Part shown: in pieces, positions 20,101 through 26,666 of the stretch | Layout of the letters: every line of letters begins with the position of its first letter | How positions within the stretch are numbered: position 1 is the first letter of the stretch | Assembly: GCA_019118845.1 (NCBI GenBank) | Contig: DWYE01000117.1 | Span: 1-46,289 of the forward strand | Reading direction: 5' to 3' | Length of the DNA: 46,289 bases | Origin: Anaeromassilibacillus stercoravium | GTDB lineage: Bacteria; Bacillota; Clostridia; Oscillospirales; Acutalibacteraceae | Translations under genes and position numbers: made by a program | The notes under the pieces: generated by a model | Seen by the model: the letters and a program-made list of their open reading frames with translations, nothing else | Databases searched by the model: none | What the model was told of the DNA's origin: nothing

Positions 20101-21382
20101 AGGTACCATGGCAAACCAGGACACAGAGCTGGTCTTCGAGTTTGAGGTGGTTTCCAAGCTGACGCTCGTAGCTGCCATCGAAGAAGCGGAAGCGCTTGTC
20201 GGCGGCGAGGAATACAACACTGTCATTGCTTCCGTCCGTGAACGCTTTGATAAAGCCCTGGAAAATGCAAAATCCGTGCGGGACGACAATCAGTCTACGC
20301 AGCAGGAAATCGACGATGCAAGAAACGAACTCCTGGAGGTCATCCCGCTGTTAAGCCTCACCGCGGGCGACACAACCGCGCTGGAAAGCTTGCTGGCGGT
20401 TGTCGGACAGCTGGACGAGGCGGATTACACCACCTCCAGCTGGGCAGCTCTTCAGGAAAAAGTGAGCGCGGCAGAAGCGGTCGTTGAAGAGGAAGAACCC
20501 TTGAAGACGGAAGTCGACGAAGCGTACGAAGCGCTTTACGATGCACTGACCGCTTTGGAATATCGCGCAGATACCAGCTCTCTGGAAGCATTGGTTGCGC
20601 GCGCTTTGGAAATTGATGCGGTATTGGATACCGAATATCTGGAAGCCGGTCAGGAAGAATTTAAGGAAGCTCTTGCTGCCGCGCAGGACGTCCTGGCAAA
20701 CGTAGATGCAACCCAGGAGGAAGTTGAAGACGCGGCCAGCGCGCTCAACCAGGCAATGGCGAACCTTCGCAAGATCCCGGATAAGAGCGCCCTGGAAGCT
20801 CTTGTTCAGGAACTGAGCGCGATCTCCGGCGATGACTATACGGCGCAGAGCTATGCAGCGCTTCGTGCTTCCCTGAATATTGCAATGCAGGTTCTGGAAG
20901 ACCCGAACGCCACACAGGAAGAGGTCGACTCCGCTATTGACGCCTGCAACGACGCCAAGGAGAAGTTGACGGAAGTCCATCACAGCTCCAACAGTGGCAG
21001 CGGTTCCAGCTCTTCTGGTTCCAGCAGCTCCTCCGGCAAGGTATCCGGCGAAGGAACCTCGGTGGTTGTACCTTCTGCTGTTGTCGCAGCGGCCCAGAAC
21101 GTTTCCACACAGGCGTATGTCCGCAGCGACACGACGGTAAACTTCACCTTGATGCACGGCCAGGCCTATTGCTTCAAGATGACGGTCGTCAACGGCAACA
21201 ACTTGACGCCGAGCTTCACCGTCGGCAACGGCGATGTGTTGAAGACGCAGTTCGTGGCACAGATCGGCAATGACTACTACTACAGAGTCTATGCGACCGG
21301 CACACCGGGCGAGAGCACAGGCGTCTACACAACCCTGCCGGGCAATGCAGCCGTGAAACATTGCACGGTTACGATTGCATAA
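17168..21382 (+). CDS. Secreted right-handed parallel beta-helix surface protein
   Basis: 1404 residues with a signal peptide ending near GGTAFA-AET. ATG 17168 has a GGAAGGAAG site upstream. Residues about 60-232 resemble a jelly-roll carbohydrate-binding domain. A CarboxypepD_reg-like domain follows (about 233-295, GTVTDPDGATVPNATVKV). A long parallel beta-helix (about 321-893) opens with the typical YYVDADFGDDSNDGTSPERA and closes with APDIGAHQF. The shared beta-sandwich (about 901-996), FIVAR repeats, a Ser-rich linker and the two-Cys tail (1316-1404) complete it. Beta-helix proteins of this kind include polysaccharide lyases and glycosidases (for example GH141, GH120), but I cannot name the activity from visible residues. 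Confidence 0.88.
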   Translation: MQFKKGSAFTKVLSLALAIMVSASSLLGGTAFAAETSVQDASTVNTLSTAANAEEEEDFTVVENYALNGTMEEDTNGALTYWMPDLKDGSDDNTIAKATSIRYGDVNIGRHDGYFAAIRPNSSYVPYEAALEQLMVLPNGTYTLSAYVYSVTTEEDKENGGYAKMYVYEDDGLEAIEVDLEATGAWTQVVIPDVTITNGKCRIGFGLKSVGSDEGTARALAVDNVVLSIPAGTINGTVTDPDGATVPNATVKVKDSAETVASITTGSDGTYEIDVPAGDDFVVTAAKAGFRSVSEEGVTFTEGEATTLDLQFTEMVEENAYYVDADFGDDSNDGTSPERAWKTIAKLNETVFQPGDTILFKAGCSWEGETFKPQGNGEEGNPIYVGKYGDEDLYPAIHANYVPGTPLAEMETNNKNALEITGISYWEFHDLELTNYGIYNDDSTANEQKGRRAVTIRSSGGTMEDIVLDGLYIHDVNGWNPKANDDNGAAISFGANGQTYIDGLTIENCLIKDVTRDGITGGGYTGTRPWGWNSWDMQNGVPLRHKNVVIRNNVLDTIAGDGIVATGTYEILVEHNLVTHASNNPIPYPNQSGNARTNLSAAVWPFDADNSIFQYNEVCYTGVPRGTEVADGEAFDSDYYCVNTLFQYNYSHDNEGGFLMICGPAYAYSDGTVVRYNISENDGSMHGKRTIFEIGGGGGVDHSYIYNNTIYTSEDHSVFSVMRGEPWDGKPKGTNFINNIFAINGTVAQFGFAGDPRDKGKEGVVTYNHNLYTGTLFEGTLKDMPDDPNAVFGDPKFVDPGNAGDGYENAKAYQIQEGSAAIGAGLQIDQSWLGQKLDTVSYTAGNGSTAENKAVYFHVDGEEFQWQDPNGGIDFFGNPLPTRSAPDIGAHQFSVEPPAPEEHTLTVRFNLAAQMVGEGMDIDLANKLGMYSTQVMGEDPITFTFVPTAEGREFRSIKVNGEPVAFDEDTDTYSYTYEGTMANQDTELVFEFEVVSKLTLVAAIEEAEALVGGEEYNTVIASVRERFDKALENAKSVRDDNQSTQQEIDDARNELLEVIPLLSLTAGDTTALESLLAVVGQLDEADYTTSSWAALQEKVSAAEAVVEEEEPLKTEVDEAYEALYDALTALEYRADTSSLEALVARALEIDAVLDTEYLEAGQEEFKEALAAAQDVLANVDATQEEVEDAASALNQAMANLRKIPDKSALEALVQELSAISGDDYTAQSYAALRASLNIAMQVLEDPNATQEEVDSAIDACNDAKEKLTEVHHSSNSGSGSSSSGSSSSSGKVSGEGTSVVVPSAVVAAAQNVSTQAYVRSDTTVNFTLMHGQAYCFKMTVVNGNNLTPSFTVGNGDVLKTQFVAQIGNDYYYRVYATGTPGESTGVYTTLPGNAAVKHCTVTIA
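21113..21379 (+). repeat. Two-Cys C-terminal module, copy in beta-helix protein
   Basis: Residues 1316-1404 of the beta-helix protein, closer in sequence to the GH92 copy than to the GH38 copy. Cys are at module positions 20 (GQAYCFKMT) and 84 (VKHCTVTIA). Confidence 0.85.
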
Positions 21383-21407
21383 TCGTGGACTAGACATGGA
21401 AATAAAA

Positions 21408-21423
21408 GGGAAGGCTCCTTCCC
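21408..21423 (-). terminator. Small hairpin with T run on the minus strand
   Basis: Perfect 7-bp stem GGGAAGG/CCTTCCC with a 2-base loop. Read on the minus strand it is followed by TTTTATTT, between the convergent beta-helix and lipoprotein genes. Confidence 0.5.
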
Positions 21424-21429
21424 GATAAA

Positions 21430-21473
21430 CAGAGTGGCCCCATCCTGGGAATCTCCAGGATGGGGCCACTCTG
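21430..21473. terminator. Strong hairpin between convergent genes
   Basis: Perfect 19-bp stem (21430-21448 against 21455-21473, arm starting CAGAGTGGCCCC) with a 6-base loop. There is only a weak T tract on either side. Its place between convergent genes suggests bidirectional termination. Confidence 0.7.
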
Positions 21474-21528
21474 TATGGTATTCTTCTAGTTCTCAAAGGA
21501 AGAACTGTCCTTCTCTTTTATAAAGCAG

Positions 21529-21565
21529 CAGGTCCTCTCCTGGTTTTTCCCAGGGAGAGGACCTG
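21529..21565. terminator. Second strong hairpin between convergent genes
   Basis: A 12-bp stem CAGGTCCTCTCC (21529-21540) against GGAGAGGACCTG (21554-21565), extended by CCTGG/CCAGG pairing. It lies 70 bases past the stop of the minus-strand lipoprotein gene. Confidence 0.65.
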
Positions 21566-21635
21566 TTCGATTTGCGGCCAAAATACTCTCTAAGCCGCCA
21601 TCCTGTCCAACGGAGTAGGGACGGTTCTATGGACC

Positions 21636-22319
21636 CTATTCTACCTGTAAATCCAGATATTTTGCAGCCACTTCTTGATACAGCTTTTGGTAGGCAGCCT
21701 CATCCGCCTCTGCCGCCCGGAAGTTTTGGGTGGACAAGCCGCTTTCTTCTGGCAGAACCGGATAACGCGAACGGTCTAAAAATGTTAAAGAATAGCTCGG
21801 TTCTTCCGAATCGCTTCGATTTGCGCTATCCACCAAGAAAAAGATGTATTCCTTTCCCACTTCACAGGGCATATAATTGCCGTAATGGACGAGCACATCT
21901 TCCCCTTCGGTTTGCTTCACATAATACTTCTCACAGATAGGAACAATACTTCCTTCGGACAGATCGCCCTGATATACCTCATTGATTCGGAGCAGCGTCT
22001 CTGTATAGATGTAGGGAAAATCCTGCGGGTCCTCCTGAATGGTCTTTTGCTCCGAACCATCGAGAACCGTTCCCCGCACAATATACGTACAATGTTCTTC
22101 CAACCCTTGCAGTGTATCTGGATAATAGAGAAGCAGGCAGTCCGCCTGGTTGGTTTTCATCTGTGACAGCTGTTCCTTTTGATCGGTCTGCAAGGAGGGA
22201 CGGTCTGTATCGAGCGAGCTGTTTAAATCCACAGGGTAGCTTTGAGAAGTATCCTTACAACCTGCTAATACAAGCAGGAGCATCACTGCTAAACTTTGCA
22301 TAATCTTTTTCGTACGCAT
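21636..22319 (-). CDS. Uncharacterised lipoprotein, paralogue of its neighbour
   Basis: 227 residues. The signal peptide MRTKKIMQSLAVMLLLVLAGC has a clear lipobox (LAGC). The first ATG (22319) is only one base past GGAGG and the next in-frame ATG (22301) is about 17 past it. The first is preferred because it supplies the positive n-region. The mature part contains CTYIVRGTVLDGSE, VYQGDLSEGS, GNYMPCEVGKEYIFFL and DRSRYPVLPEE. All four have counterparts in the 22338-23003 product, so the two arose by tandem duplication. I do not recognise a named family; the fold may be a small OB-like or beta-barrel domain. The 18-base gap to the upstream gene implies one operon. Confidence 0.75.
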   Translation of the reverse strand: MRTKKIMQSLAVMLLLVLAGCKDTSQSYPVDLNSSLDTDRPSLQTDQKEQLSQMKTNQADCLLLYYPDTLQGLEEHCTYIVRGTVLDGSEQKTIQEDPQDFPYIYTETLLRINEVYQGDLSEGSIVPICEKYYVKQTEGEDVLVHYGNYMPCEVGKEYIFFLVDSANRSDSEEPSYSLTFLDRSRYPVLPEESGLSTQNFRAAEADEAAYQKLYQEVAAKYLDLQVE

Positions 22320-22337
22320 TCCTCCCTATCTAATGCC

Positions 22338-23003
22338 TCAGCCGTATTTCTCCATTACCTCCTTTAGAAGATGTTTGTATATGGTCGCATCTTCATCATC
22401 CAAATCCAATTCTTCATTGCTCATTTTATCAATGGACATGGTCCCATACGACTGTGGAAGAACGGGATACCTTGATCGTTCAAAATAGGAAACTGAATAT
22501 TTGCCTTCCCATACGGTATCCTCTGGGCAATCTCTCAAAAAGAAGATATATTCCTCTCCAACGGTTGATGGCATATAATTTCCACAATGTAAGATTCCCG
22601 TGTTATTCCCGCTGTCGATCTTCATATATTTTTCACATATGTCGATGCACTCCCCCTCTTTAAAATCCCCTTTATAAGTTTGCGTAATTTGTAACGGGGT
22701 CACTGTAGTAAACGACATGAGGAGGTCGTCCGAACCCTCTGCATAAATGGGAATGGATTCAGATCCGTCTAAAACGATACCCTTGACAATATAATCGGAG
22801 TATGTTTCTAAATCTTCTAAATTGTCTGGATTGACCGACAATAAAGATTCTACTTTCATTGTTTTTACAGGGTGCCCCTCTGTCGCTACGGCCTGTCTAT
22901 TGTCAAGCTCTTTTTCAGTTTCACGGAAGCATGTCATTCCTGACCCTATTAAAAAACTACAAAGGAGAAGTCCACAACATAAGAGTTTTATTCCTTTTTT
23001 CAT
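22338..23003 (-). CDS. Uncharacterised exported protein, first of a tandem paralogous pair
   Basis: 221 residues. ATG 23003 follows GAGGGG. The N-terminal hydrophobic segment ends in GSGMTC, a poor match to a lipobox, so lipidation is less certain than for the next gene. Shared blocks with the paralogue are SDYIVKGIVLDGSE, TYKGDFKEGECIDICEKY, GNYMPSTVGEEYIFFL and ERSRYPVLPQS. Base composition is more AT-rich than the surrounding glycosidase genes. No enzymatic motif is visible. Function unknown; a cell-surface sensor or binding protein is only a guess. Confidence 0.72.
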   Translation of the reverse strand: MKKGIKLLCCGLLLCSFLIGSGMTCFRETEKELDNRQAVATEGHPVKTMKVESLLSVNPDNLEDLETYSDYIVKGIVLDGSESIPIYAEGSDDLLMSFTTVTPLQITQTYKGDFKEGECIDICEKYMKIDSGNNTGILHCGNYMPSTVGEEYIFFLRDCPEDTVWEGKYSVSYFERSRYPVLPQSYGTMSIDKMSNEELDLDDEDATIYKHLLKEVMEKYG

Positions 23004-23132
23004 TTCTATCCCCTCATCCTTTCATAGGGTGGTGATCCCTTTCGAATGGTTTGAAAAAATTCGCACATAGTCTTCATTAATTAACAACGAAAGAATCATT
23101 CACAGGTGGACATCTTCAAAAATTTTCCCATA

Positions 23133-23178
23133 AAAAATCCCATCTTGCTGAAAACACGCTCTGAAAGATGGGATTTTT
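23133..23178 (-). terminator. Terminator of the manA/ROK kinase operon
   Basis: A 14-bp stem AAAAATCCCATCTT (23133-23146) against 23165-23178, with an 18-base loop. It has T runs on both strands, 19 bases past the stop of the ROK kinase gene. Confidence 0.88.
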
Positions 23179-23196
23179 GTTCTATTCGTATTTTTA

Positions 23197-24165
23197 CTAC
23201 CTGCAATGGAACGCGTCCTTGAGGAACGCTGCACCAATCAGCCCCGCATCGTTGCCAAGCTCTGCTATGCGGACGACGGTGTTTTTATCTGCAAAACGGG
23301 AAAATGCATACTGCTCGATATAGCGGTTGATCGGCTTCAGCAGCGTATCCCCCTCCTTGGAAAGCCCGCCGCCGATACAAATGATCTCCGGCTGGAAGAT
23401 GTTGACGATATTCACAATCCCTTCCGCAAGGCACTCCGTATAAATTTCCACCACGCGGCTCCCCTCGGCATCCCCCTGGCGCATCGCGTCAAACGCCGTA
23501 CGGCCGCTTACCCGATTGAGGTCGCCGTCCACCAGCTTCCACATCATACTGTCTCGATTGCTCTCCATGTGCCGCTTGGTCATGCGGATCAGGCCGGTTG
23601 CAGACGCATAGGCTTCCAAGCATCCACGGCGCCCGCAGGTGCAAAGCTCGCCATCTTTCACCAGCAGGCTATGGCCGAACTCTGCGCCGCCGTATGCAAA
23701 CCCTGTGTATAGTTTGGAATGAATAATAATGCCCGATCCAAGGCCAGTCCCCAGGGTAATGGCAATCATGTGCTCGCTGCCGCGCCCAGCGCCCGCTTTA
23801 AATTCCCCAAATGCGGCTGCGTCCGCATCGTTGGCCATCCAAACCGGCAACCCCTCCAACTGTTGGGAAAGTTTTTCTCCCAACGGCTCGTGGTAAAACT
23901 CCAAATTATTGGAGTAGACGACCACGCCGTGATGGTAGTCGATCATACCTGGGCACCCCAAACCGACATACTCCAATTCCTTCAACGAAATCCCTGCTTG
24001 TGCCGCTGCTTCCTTCAAGGCGGCCGCCATGTCCTCTACAATCGCGTCACACGGACGTGGCAAAGCGGTCTTCCGCTTTGCAGAAGCGACGATAACAAAA
24101 TGTTCGTCCACGATTCCTGCTACAATGTTGGTCCCACCAAGATCAATTCCTGCGTAATATTTCAT
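23197..24165 (-). CDS. ROK-family sugar kinase (glucokinase type)
   Basis: 322 residues. The N-terminal phosphate-binding motif is GIDLGGTNIVAG, the catalytic Asp lies in WMANDADAAAFGE, the second phosphate motif is ITLGTGLGSGI, and the zinc site is GAEFGHSL...CTCGRRGCLEAY. These are the marks of ROK hexokinases, which phosphorylate glucose, mannose or related sugars with ATP in the cytoplasm. It is the last gene of the repressor-manA-kinase operon, 35 bases after manA. A role in making mannose-6-phosphate for ManA is plausible from context, but specificity between glucose, mannose and N-acetyl sugars cannot be read from motifs. The ribosome site (GAGGCG) is modest. Confidence 0.93.
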   Translation of the reverse strand: MKYYAGIDLGGTNIVAGIVDEHFVIVASAKRKTALPRPCDAIVEDMAAALKEAAAQAGISLKELEYVGLGCPGMIDYHHGVVVYSNNLEFYHEPLGEKLSQQLEGLPVWMANDADAAAFGEFKAGAGRGSEHMIAITLGTGLGSGIIIHSKLYTGFAYGGAEFGHSLLVKDGELCTCGRRGCLEAYASATGLIRMTKRHMESNRDSMMWKLVDGDLNRVSGRTAFDAMRQGDAEGSRVVEIYTECLAEGIVNIVNIFQPEIICIGGGLSKEGDTLLKPINRYIEQYAFSRFADKNTVVRIAELGNDAGLIGAAFLKDAFHCR

Positions 24166-24200
24166 ACGATCGCCTCTTTTCTAAACTAAGTTCTCTCACG

Positions 24201-25163
24201 CTATACGCGCATCGAAAGACATTGGGCCTGGCCATTCAGCGTATAGGCCCCCAAGCCTGCCGGAAGAAAAACCGTATCCCCTTTTTTCAGGGACAGCTCG
24301 GTTTCCCCAGCGTGCAGGGCAAGCGTTCCCCCCGCGCAGAAAATCCCTTCAAAGGAACCGTCGCCCACCATTCGCTGCGTCTCCCCCGAGAGGGAAATCC
24401 GGTCCGTGTGAAAATACGGGCAGTCCGCCAATGTTTGCACCCCCGCCCCGCCCTCTTCACGGATCGGATATTGGGACTCCTCTGGGTGATATGGCTCCAG
24501 GTTGGTCACGTCCAGGGCCTTGTCGATATGCAGCGCACGCGGGTTCCCGTTGGCGTCCTTCCGGCCATAATCGTAAACCCGGTAGGTGGTATTGGAATTC
24601 TGCTGGATCTCCGCAATGACAATGCCCTTTCCAATCGCATGGAGCGTACCGGACTGGATGAAAAAGACGTCGCCTTTATGTACCTCGACTTCGTTTACCA
24701 GTTCCATAAGGGTATTCTCTTGAATATGGGCCCGGAACTCCTCCTTGGTGACCGGCTTTCGAAATCCATACACCAGTTTTGCGCCGGGCTGACAGTCCAA
24801 AACCACCCACATCTCGGTCTTTCCATATTCCCCTTCGACGCGCAATGCATATGCATCGTCCGGATGGACCTGCACGGACAGGTTATCCTTCGCGTCGATC
24901 AATTTGAATAAGATGGGAAATGCTGGAAATGCCTGCGCGCGCGTCCCAGCCGCTTCCGGGAATGTTTTTACATAATCTGCTAGGGACATCCCCGCATAGG
25001 GGCCGTTTTCGATGAAGGAACTGCCGTCCTTATGGCAACTCAGTTCCCAACTTTCCGCCAACGGGGTCATGTCCGTCTGCTTATGATAGTCCTTTTTTAA
25101 GCGGTCCCCACCCCAAAGGTTGTCTTTAAAGGCAGGACGGAGCCGCAACGGATAACGATTCAT
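24201..25163 (-). CDS. manA: Class I mannose-6-phosphate isomerase
   Basis: 320 residues from ATG 25163 (GAGGAG, 7-base spacing). The cupin zinc site shows as LSVQVHPDDAYA, with further metal and active-site motifs in KTEMWVVLD, FIQSGTLHAIGKG and EIQQNSNTTYRVYDYGR. The enzyme interconverts mannose-6-phosphate and fructose-6-phosphate, the step that brings mannose into glycolysis. The length is typical of the short Firmicutes ManA. It lies 11 bases after the ROK repressor gene and 35 before a ROK kinase, forming a compact mannose-use operon next to two alpha-mannosidase genes. This is the strongest sequence evidence that mannose is a main product of this locus. Confidence 0.95.
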   Translation of the reverse strand: MNRYPLRLRPAFKDNLWGGDRLKKDYHKQTDMTPLAESWELSCHKDGSSFIENGPYAGMSLADYVKTFPEAAGTRAQAFPAFPILFKLIDAKDNLSVQVHPDDAYALRVEGEYGKTEMWVVLDCQPGAKLVYGFRKPVTKEEFRAHIQENTLMELVNEVEVHKGDVFFIQSGTLHAIGKGIVIAEIQQNSNTTYRVYDYGRKDANGNPRALHIDKALDVTNLEPYHPEESQYPIREEGGAGVQTLADCPYFHTDRISLSGETQRMVGDGSFEGIFCAGGTLALHAGETELSLKKGDTVFLPAGLGAYTLNGQAQCLSMRV

Positions 25164-25174
25164 ATGTACTCTCC

Positions 25175-26389
25175 TCAATCCAATTGGATACTTCGATAAA
25201 ATTTTTCCAAAACCAACGCGATCGCGCCAAGCGCACACTGGTTTTCATGAAAACTGCATTCCACAACGTTCATGCATTTGACAAATTTTTCACGCTGCCG
25301 CTGCTTTGCCTTCTCCACCACGATTTTGGCAAAGTAGGCATATTTCGAGATCATCCCGCCCGACAGTACGATCATTTCCGGGGAGAAGAGGGTGGCAATG
25401 TTGCGGATCCCGACCACCAAATAATCCGCCATGCGGTCCAGAGCGTCCCGGCAGAGGGTATCCCCCTCCCCGGCCGCCTGCATGATCTGTTTCAAGGTGA
25501 TCGCGTCATAATCTTCTACCACAGACAGCGTGGATTTTTGGCCCATCTTTAGGCCGGTGGAAACCTCCCGGATCAAGCGCTGCTCGTTCACCAGCGTTTC
25601 TAGGCATCCATAATTCCCACAGGAACATTTCGCACCGTGTATATCCACAATCGTATGGCCGACCTCTCCCGCGCCGCCACGAAAGCCGCGGAACACTTCG
25701 CCGTCCACCAAGAGCGCCCCGCCTACACCGGCCCGGTTAATCAGGAAGCCAAAGGCGCTCCTGCACCCGTCCGCCTTCCCAAACCAATATTCCGCCATAG
25801 CCGCCCCGACGGAATCTTTATCGAAGATGGCCGGGTAGCCGGTTTGCTCCTGTATGGAATCGCGGATGGGAACATCCCCCCAATCCGGGAAATTGGGCGG
25901 GCTTTGCATGATCCCGCGCTCTGGGTCGCAGGGCCCTGCGGACACAATCCCCACCCCGATAACCTTCTGCGGGTCAATCCCAATGGCCTGAATGGAGGTT
26001 TTAATCATGTGGGCCATCTCTGCCAGCACAACGTCCGGCCCCCGGTCCAACGGCGTTTCCCGGGCGCATTCATAGATGATCTGGGCCTTGAAATTGGTGA
26101 TGACCAGCTTCATCTGCTTCGTTGTCAAATCAATCCCCACCGCATACCGGCAATCCGCGTTGATCCCCAACAGCGTGGGCCGCCGGCCGCCGACCGATTC
26201 CCCGGCCCCCACCTCGACGACCAACCCATTGGCCAAGAGCTTTGAGGTAATATTGGAAACCGCCGCCACGGTCAATCCGCCGAATTCTGCAATATCCCGC
26301 CGGGATGCCGGCTCGTTGCGCCGGATATAATCGAAAATGACCTGTAGGTTTGTGGCCCGCATGGTTTCGCTGTTGATATTGCCGAGCAT
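25175..26389 (-). CDS. ROK-family transcriptional repressor (NagC/XylR type)
   Basis: 404 residues from ATG 26389, preceded by AGGGGG; the upstream extension of the frame lacks a ribosome site. The N-terminal winged helix (about 10-70: NLQVIFDYIRRNEPASRRDI...LTVAAVSNITSKLLANGLV) is followed by a ROK sugar-binding domain with zinc site CSCGNYGCLET. ROK repressors bind an operator until a sugar or sugar phosphate releases them. Being first in the operon with manA and a kinase suggests local autoregulation by a mannose-derived signal (inference). A 22-base inverted repeat at 26601-26622 is a candidate operator. The ATP-binding features are weaker than in the kinase. Confidence 0.92.
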   Translation of the reverse strand: MLGNINSETMRATNLQVIFDYIRRNEPASRRDIAEFGGLTVAAVSNITSKLLANGLVVEVGAGESVGGRRPTLLGINADCRYAVGIDLTTKQMKLVITNFKAQIIYECARETPLDRGPDVVLAEMAHMIKTSIQAIGIDPQKVIGVGIVSAGPCDPERGIMQSPPNFPDWGDVPIRDSIQEQTGYPAIFDKDSVGAAMAEYWFGKADGCRSAFGFLINRAGVGGALLVDGEVFRGFRGGAGEVGHTIVDIHGAKCSCGNYGCLETLVNEQRLIREVSTGLKMGQKSTLSVVEDYDAITLKQIMQAAGEGDTLCRDALDRMADYLVVGIRNIATLFSPEMIVLSGGMISKYAYFAKIVVEKAKQRQREKFVKCMNVVECSFHENQCALGAIALVLEKFYRSIQLD

Positions 26390-26666
26390 GTTGGATTCCC
26401 CCTGTCGGATAGATAATTTGCCCTTTACACATGAACGCGGCGGACTGTTCCCAGCCCCCCGCGTTGATAAAACATGTTTCCGCGGCCACGCCGGGATTGG
26501 ACATTTCGCCGTACATCCAGCCTTGCTGGAACGCCAACCGGCCGCACGCACATCCGTGCCATGCGACCGGCTGCCTTTTTCCGATATTTGATCCTACAAT
26601 GAAAGGATTGCTTTATCCTTTCCGATACCTCTTCTGTCCGGGGACATTCCCCTCCAGACAGACCGT
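26390..26666 (-). promoter_or_regulatory. Leader of the ROK repressor operon with candidate operator
   Basis: The 277 bases between the GH92 stop and the repressor start hold the inverted repeat GAAAGGAT-N6-ATCCTTTC (26601-26622), a candidate ROK operator, and an interrupted hairpin at 26633-26662 (TCTGTC...GGGGA/TCCCC...GACAGA) that may end GH92 transcription but has no T run. No clear -35/-10 pair was found. Confidence 0.4.

Noticed and set aside
26533..26575. GC-rich hairpin followed by CTTTTT on the plus strand
   Set aside because: It would terminate plus-strand transcription, but no plus-strand gene lies upstream; it falls within the leader of a minus-strand operon.
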